Assembly: GCF_024758005.1 (NCBI RefSeq)
Contig: NZ_CP103288.1
Location: 1,302,001 to 1,366,000, forward strand
Length of the DNA stretch: 64,000 bases
From: Pseudarthrobacter sp. NS4
GTDB taxonomy: Bacteria > Actinomycetota > Actinomycetes > Actinomycetales > Micrococcaceae
Direction: 5' to 3'
Shown: piece by piece, positions 60,516 to 64,000 of the stretch
Layout: each line of letters begins with the position of its first letter
Numbering within the stretch: the stretch's first letter is position 1
The notes under the pieces: model-generated
Database searches by the model: none
What the model was told of the DNA's origin: nothing
What the model saw: only the letters and a program-made list of their open reading frames with translations
Position numbers and translations under genes: made by a program

Positions 60516-61436
60516 ATGGCACTTGGCGGCAACCCGATCTTCAACGGAAAGAGCTTCCGTGGAGCCACCCAGGCACCGCCTGTACCGCAGGCTCCCTACG
60601 GCCAGGCTCCTTACGGCCGGCAGCCACACGGCCAGGCCCCGTACGGGCAGGCGCCCTACGGCCAGCAGGGCTGGAACACCCAGCCGCAGAACATGACCGA
60701 TGAGCAGCTGCAGCAGATGTACAACCAGCCTGCGGCCGGCCCGGCGGACACCGGACGGATGACGTTCGATGACGTTATCGTCAAGACCGCTGCCTGCCTT
60801 GGCGTCGTGGTTGCCGGCGCCGCCGTGACCATGTTCGTCAGCATGGGACTCGCAGCGCTGCTGATGATTGTCGGAGCCCTCGGCGGCTTCGTCCTGGCAC
60901 TGGTCAACACTTTCAAGAAGCAGCCGTCGCCGGCCCTCATCCTGGCTTATGCCGGACTGGAAGGCCTCTTCCTCGGCGGCCTGACACGGATACTGGACGC
61001 ACAGTTCCCGGGTGTTGGCCTGCAGGCAGTGATCGGCACCCTGTCCGTGTTCGCCGTGACCCTCGTTCTGTTCAAGAGCGGCAAGGTACGCGCCACGCCG
61101 AAGGCCATGCGGTTCTTCATGATCGCCATCATCGGTTACGCCCTGTTCTCGGTCATCAACCTGGTGATGATGTGGACCGGCGCGGTCCAGTCGCCTTTCG
61201 GCCTGCGTACCGAGGTCGAAATCTTGGGCATTCCGCTGGGTGTCTTCGTCGGCCTGCTGGCCATCGGCCTGGCGGCCTTCTCCCTCATCATGGACTTCAC
61301 CAGCATTGAGGCGGGCGTCCGCAGTGGCGCTCCGCAGCGGTTCTCCTGGACGGCCGCCTTCGGCCTGACGGTCACGCTGGTCTGGCTGTATGTGGAAATC
61401 ATCCGCCTGCTGGCCATCTTGCGCGGAGACGAATAA
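60516..61436 (+). CDS. BaxI_1/YccA-like membrane protein with Pro/Tyr/Gly/Gln repeats
   Basis: 306 residues from ATG at 60516 with GGAGG upstream. The first 70 residues are a repetitive cytoplasmic tail (APYGQAPYGRQPHGQAPYGQ, AWN-like ending), then seven predicted helices of the actinobacterial BaxI_1 family (PF12811 type): MTFDDVIVKTAACLGVVVAG, LAYAGLEGLFLGGLTRILD and FSLIMDFTSIEAGVRSGAPQ. The function is unknown; a channel or stress role is proposed for distant relatives. A strong terminator follows. Confidence 0.88.
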   Translation: MALGGNPIFNGKSFRGATQAPPVPQAPYGQAPYGRQPHGQAPYGQAPYGQQGWNTQPQNMTDEQLQQMYNQPAAGPADTGRMTFDDVIVKTAACLGVVVAGAAVTMFVSMGLAALLMIVGALGGFVLALVNTFKKQPSPALILAYAGLEGLFLGGLTRILDAQFPGVGLQAVIGTLSVFAVTLVLFKSGKVRATPKAMRFFMIAIIGYALFSVINLVMMWTGAVQSPFGLRTEVEILGIPLGVFVGLLAIGLAAFSLIMDFTSIEAGVRSGAPQRFSWTAAFGLTVTLVWLYVEIIRLLAILRGDE

Positions 61437-61476
61437 CCGCCAAGGCGGCCCCGCCGTCGTCCGTTCCTGCATAACA

Positions 61477-61505
61477 AAAGGTCCCACCGCAAGGTGGGAC
61501 CCTTT
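61477..61505 (+). terminator. Terminator after the BaxI-like gene
   Basis: AAAGGTCCCACC pairs with GGTGGGACC-CTTT (one extra C) around a GCAA tetraloop, followed by CGTTTG. It lies 40 bases past the stop and is convergent with galK 46 bases further on, so it may serve both strands. Confidence 0.85.
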
Positions 61506-61550
61506 CGTTTGTCTTTACCCAAGTGCTTTGCGTGCCTTTGGCTATGTGCC

Positions 61551-62741
61551 TTACGCGATGCGCATTGCCCCCGCGGCGGGTGACACCGTGAAAATGTCCG
61601 GAGCGGTAAAGCCAGCCTGCGCAAAGGCCCTTACGACGGCGTCGCGCACCTTTCGTTCCGCGTCTGCGGGGGTGAGGGCGATCGCCGCGCCGCCGAAGCC
61701 GCCGCCGGTCATCCGGGCGCCAATTGCGCCGCTGGCCCGCGAGGAGTCCACGGCGAGATCCAGTTCCGGGCAGGAGATTTCAAAGTCGTCGCGCATGGAT
61801 GCGTGGCTTGCATCCAGCAGGTGGCCGATGGCAGATGGTCCCTGCCGGCCGAGGAGTTCCACGGTCTGGAGTACGCGGTCGTTTTCGGTGACCACGTGCC
61901 GCACCCGCCGGAACGTCACTTCGTCCAGGAGTCCGCTGGCTTCCTCAAGGTCCCCAACCTGAACGTCCCGCAAAGCCTTGGCGCCCAGGACTTCGGCGCC
62001 GAGCTCGCATGATGCACGCCGTGAGGCATAACCGCCATCGGCGTGCGAATGCGAAACCTTGGTGTCGATGACCAGCAACACCAGGCCCGCCGGTTCTGTC
62101 TCAAAGGGAACCAGGCGCGCGTTCTGGTCCCGGCAGTCCAGGAATACTGCGTGGCCGTGTGACCCCCGCAAGGACGCTGACTGGTCCATGATTCCGGTGG
62201 GGGCTCCCACGAAGTCGTTTTCAGCCTGCTGGGTGGCCAGGACCATCTCCTGTGCCACCAGTCCCGCGCCTGTCAGTTCATTCAGTGCTGTTATGACGGC
62301 GCACTCGATGGCGTGGGACGAGGAGAGCCCCGCCCCGAGGGGGACGTTCGAGTCCAGCAGGAGGTCGATGCCCGGCACATCGATACCGCGCTGGCGGAGG
62401 CTCCAGATGACGCCGAGCGGGTACTTGGTCCAGCCCTTGGCGGACCCGGGTTCCAGGGATTCAAGCGAGGTGGTGACAACACCCTGGTCACCGTAGGTGG
62501 ACAGCAGCCGAATGGTGGAATCGGAGCGCACGCCTACCGCCACCCTGGCGGTCCGGTCGATGGCAAAAGGCAGGACAAAGCCCTCGTTGTAGTCGGTATG
62601 CTCACCGATCAGGTTCACCCGTCCGGGCGCCTGCCAGACGCCGGCGGGAACCCCGCCGAACTCCTGCGTGAACCTGGCGGCGGCGAGATCGCCGGCACCG
62701 GCCGAAGCGGAAACGGCCAGGGGATCAGGTGCGGTGCTCAA
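61551..62741 (-). CDS. galK: Galactokinase
   Basis: 396 residues. GHMP-kinase signatures: GRVNLIGEHTDYNEGFVLP (galactokinase motif), LGAGLSSSHAIECAVITALN (ATP loop) and MTGGGFGGAAIALTPA. It phosphorylates galactose to Gal-1-P, the substrate of the adjacent GalT. ATG at 62741 overlaps the galT stop by 4 bases. Confidence 0.95.
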   Translation of the reverse strand: MSTAPDPLAVSASAGAGDLAAARFTQEFGGVPAGVWQAPGRVNLIGEHTDYNEGFVLPFAIDRTARVAVGVRSDSTIRLLSTYGDQGVVTTSLESLEPGSAKGWTKYPLGVIWSLRQRGIDVPGIDLLLDSNVPLGAGLSSSHAIECAVITALNELTGAGLVAQEMVLATQQAENDFVGAPTGIMDQSASLRGSHGHAVFLDCRDQNARLVPFETEPAGLVLLVIDTKVSHSHADGGYASRRASCELGAEVLGAKALRDVQVGDLEEASGLLDEVTFRRVRHVVTENDRVLQTVELLGRQGPSAIGHLLDASHASMRDDFEISCPELDLAVDSSRASGAIGARMTGGGFGGAAIALTPADAERKVRDAVVRAFAQAGFTAPDIFTVSPAAGAMRIA

Positions 62742-63895
62742 GCGGAGGCTCCTTCGGTCGCGGCGGCCAGGACGGCCCGGGACGTGGCGGACGGCGGGAC
62801 GGTTACGGCACGCAGGCGTTCTGCCACGCTTTCCGGGGTGGTGTCATTGATGAAAGCGCCCATGGCGGCCTCTGACCCGGCCAGGTACTTCAGCTTATCT
62901 GCAGCCCGCCGGGGCGACGTCAGCTGCAGGTGAAGATACCCGGCGGGACGCAGCGCGGCGTCCAGGGGAGCCTGGTGCCAGGCAGAGATGTACGGCGTGG
63001 GCGTCGGATAAAGGACATCCAAGCGCTTGAGCAGGTCGAGGTAGACGTGCGCCAGCTCATCCTTCTCTTCGCCGCTCAGTGCGGCCAGGTCCGGAACATG
63101 GCGGTGCGGAACCAGATGGATTTCCAGGGGCCAGCGGGCCGCGAACGGGACATAGGCGCTGAAGTTCTCACCCTCCATGACCATCCTGCTGCCATCCTCG
63201 CGCTCCGCCCGCAGCAGAGATCCGGTAAGCGTCTCCCGGCCGTCCTGCGCGTCGTAGAACCTGCGGGCCGCTGCGCCCAGCACGCCTGCCCGCGGCGTGA
63301 CATAGGGGTAGGCGTAGATCTGGCCGTGTGGATGGTGCAGGGTGACGCCAATGTCCGCACCGCGGTTTTCGAAGGGGAATACCTGCTTGATCCCGGGGAG
63401 CGAGCTCAAGGCCGCGGTCCGCTGCGCCCACGCCTCAATTACCGTACGGGAGCGGATCTCGCTGAGTGCGCTGAAGGATCCCGTGTGCTCGGGGGTGAAG
63501 GACACCACCTCGCACCGGCCATAGGCAGGACCTGTTGTTCCCCACGAGGCATGGTCAGGGACGTGGCCGAGGGCCGGCCCGAGTGACGGGAAGCGGTTTT
63601 CGAACACCACCACGTCGTAGTCGGCAGCCGGTATTTCAGAGGGGTTGCTGCTGGTGGTGGGGCAGATGGGGCACTGGTCTGCCGGCGGCAGGTGGGTCCG
63701 CGCCTGGCGGTGCGCCGCTACGGCTACCCATTCATCCGTCAGGGCATCGAAACGGACTTCTCCCGGCTCCCCTCTCGGAGGTAGTCCGCGGTTGTCGGTG
63801 GTGAACCCGGCTGCCCGCGAGGTGCTGGTGCCGGCGTCATCGAAATAAATCAGCTCCCGGCCGTCGGAGAGTCTGGTACTGGTGATCCCTGTCAT
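62738..63895 (-). CDS. galT: Galactose-1-phosphate uridylyltransferase
   Basis: 385 residues from ATG at 63895; an ATG 6 codons upstream is possible and neither has a Shine-Dalgarno. The active-site HPHGQ lies in TLHHPHGQIYAYPY, and a zinc-type CPIC in DQCPICPTTSSN. HIT-like fold with EIHLVPHRHVPDLAALS. It swaps Gal-1-P and UDP-glucose to make UDP-galactose and Glc-1-P in the Leloir pathway. First gene of galTK; galE is not in the window. Confidence 0.95.
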   Translation of the reverse strand: MTGITSTRLSDGRELIYFDDAGTSTSRAAGFTTDNRGLPPRGEPGEVRFDALTDEWVAVAAHRQARTHLPPADQCPICPTTSSNPSEIPAADYDVVVFENRFPSLGPALGHVPDHASWGTTGPAYGRCEVVSFTPEHTGSFSALSEIRSRTVIEAWAQRTAALSSLPGIKQVFPFENRGADIGVTLHHPHGQIYAYPYVTPRAGVLGAAARRFYDAQDGRETLTGSLLRAEREDGSRMVMEGENFSAYVPFAARWPLEIHLVPHRHVPDLAALSGEEKDELAHVYLDLLKRLDVLYPTPTPYISAWHQAPLDAALRPAGYLHLQLTSPRRAADKLKYLAGSEAAMGAFINDTTPESVAERLRAVTVPPSATSRAVLAAATEGASA

Positions 63896-64000
63896 AAAAA
63901 AAGTTTCGCACATTCGATCAAAAAAGAATAGTTAACAACAAAAGTCAACATAGCCTGCTGACTTCCCCTTTGGTAGGGGTACGGTATGCCCATGACATCC
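63896..64000. promoter_or_regulatory. Divergent gal promoter region and possible start of a plus-strand gene at the edge
   Basis: AT-rich for this genome (GATCAAAAAAGAATAGTTAAC). On the minus strand TGTTGACTTTTGTTGTTAACT supplies a -35-like TTGACT for galT. On the plus strand CTGACT, 16 bases and TACGGT (63980-63985) precede ATGCCC and ATG at 63992 by 6 bases, a leaderless-type start for a gene cut by the window edge, perhaps the gal regulator. Confidence 0.35.

Overview
This is a high-GC actinobacterial chromosome segment. Gene content and order point to the Micrococcaceae, most like Arthrobacter or Pseudarthrobacter: high coding density, frequent GTG/TTG starts, the eno–DivIC–DUF501–Ppx/GppA block, a sdhCDAB operon, an actinobacterial ZTP riboswitch ahead of glyA–folD, and many genes whose start codon lies 6-8 bases after a TANNNT -10 element (probable leaderless mRNAs). 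The genus is inference; the other points are read from the sequence. There is no CRISPR array, integrase, transposase or prophage. The window is mostly core metabolism plus transport, so the unusual features are protein architectures and regulatory sites rather than a mobile island.

Layout. 1-2160 (minus): two secreted low-complexity proteins, the first a repeat protein cut by the left edge. 2346-8940 (minus): a sugar locus with a ROK repressor, an MmsA/MmsB/ChvE-type monosaccharide ABC transporter and a Gfo/Idh/MocA dehydrogenase; a shared operator-like element lies at the ROK and mmsA promoters. 9146-15023: a PucR-type regulator, APC amino-acid permease, flavin amino-acid oxidase or monooxygenase, and a nitrilase-fold amidase, which could form an amino acid to amide to acid route. 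15059-18954: gamma-carbonic anhydrase, purU, and the divergent riboswitch-controlled glyA–folD, a one-carbon folate cluster. 19082-21760: a DrrAB/NodIJ-type ABC exporter. 21823-26862: a small membrane protein, exonuclease III, trpS, a 2H phosphoesterase, a YihY-family protein and an alpha/beta hydrolase.

26961-30497 (minus): succinate dehydrogenase. 30764-33203: mannose-1-phosphate guanylyltransferase and an M20 amidohydrolase. 33281-35206: an OhrR–Ohr peroxide pair with a quinone-reductase-like oxidoreductase. 35463-46167: a nucleoside uptake and salvage locus (BMP lipoprotein, NBD, two permeases, cdd, deoA), then two DedA proteins, adenosine deaminase and MazG. 46309-51508: eno, DivIC, DUF501, Ppx/GppA and a membrane-anchored subtilase. 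51568-54162: type II NADH dehydrogenase behind a near-consensus Rex site, and an ACT–GNAT fusion. 54183-54256: a tRNA with anticodon UAA but a short variable loop. 54474-60080: a branched-chain amino-acid ABC system whose LivH has an N-terminal signal peptide and a Cna-B-like domain. 60516-63895: a BaxI_1-family membrane protein, galK and galT.

The points most worth a second look are the Cna-B–LivH fusion, the leftmost repeat protein, the short-armed UAA tRNA next to a CRP/GlxR-like site and a short leucine leader frame, the amino-acid oxidase/amidase cluster, the ROK-associated shared element, and the ACT–GNAT fusion.
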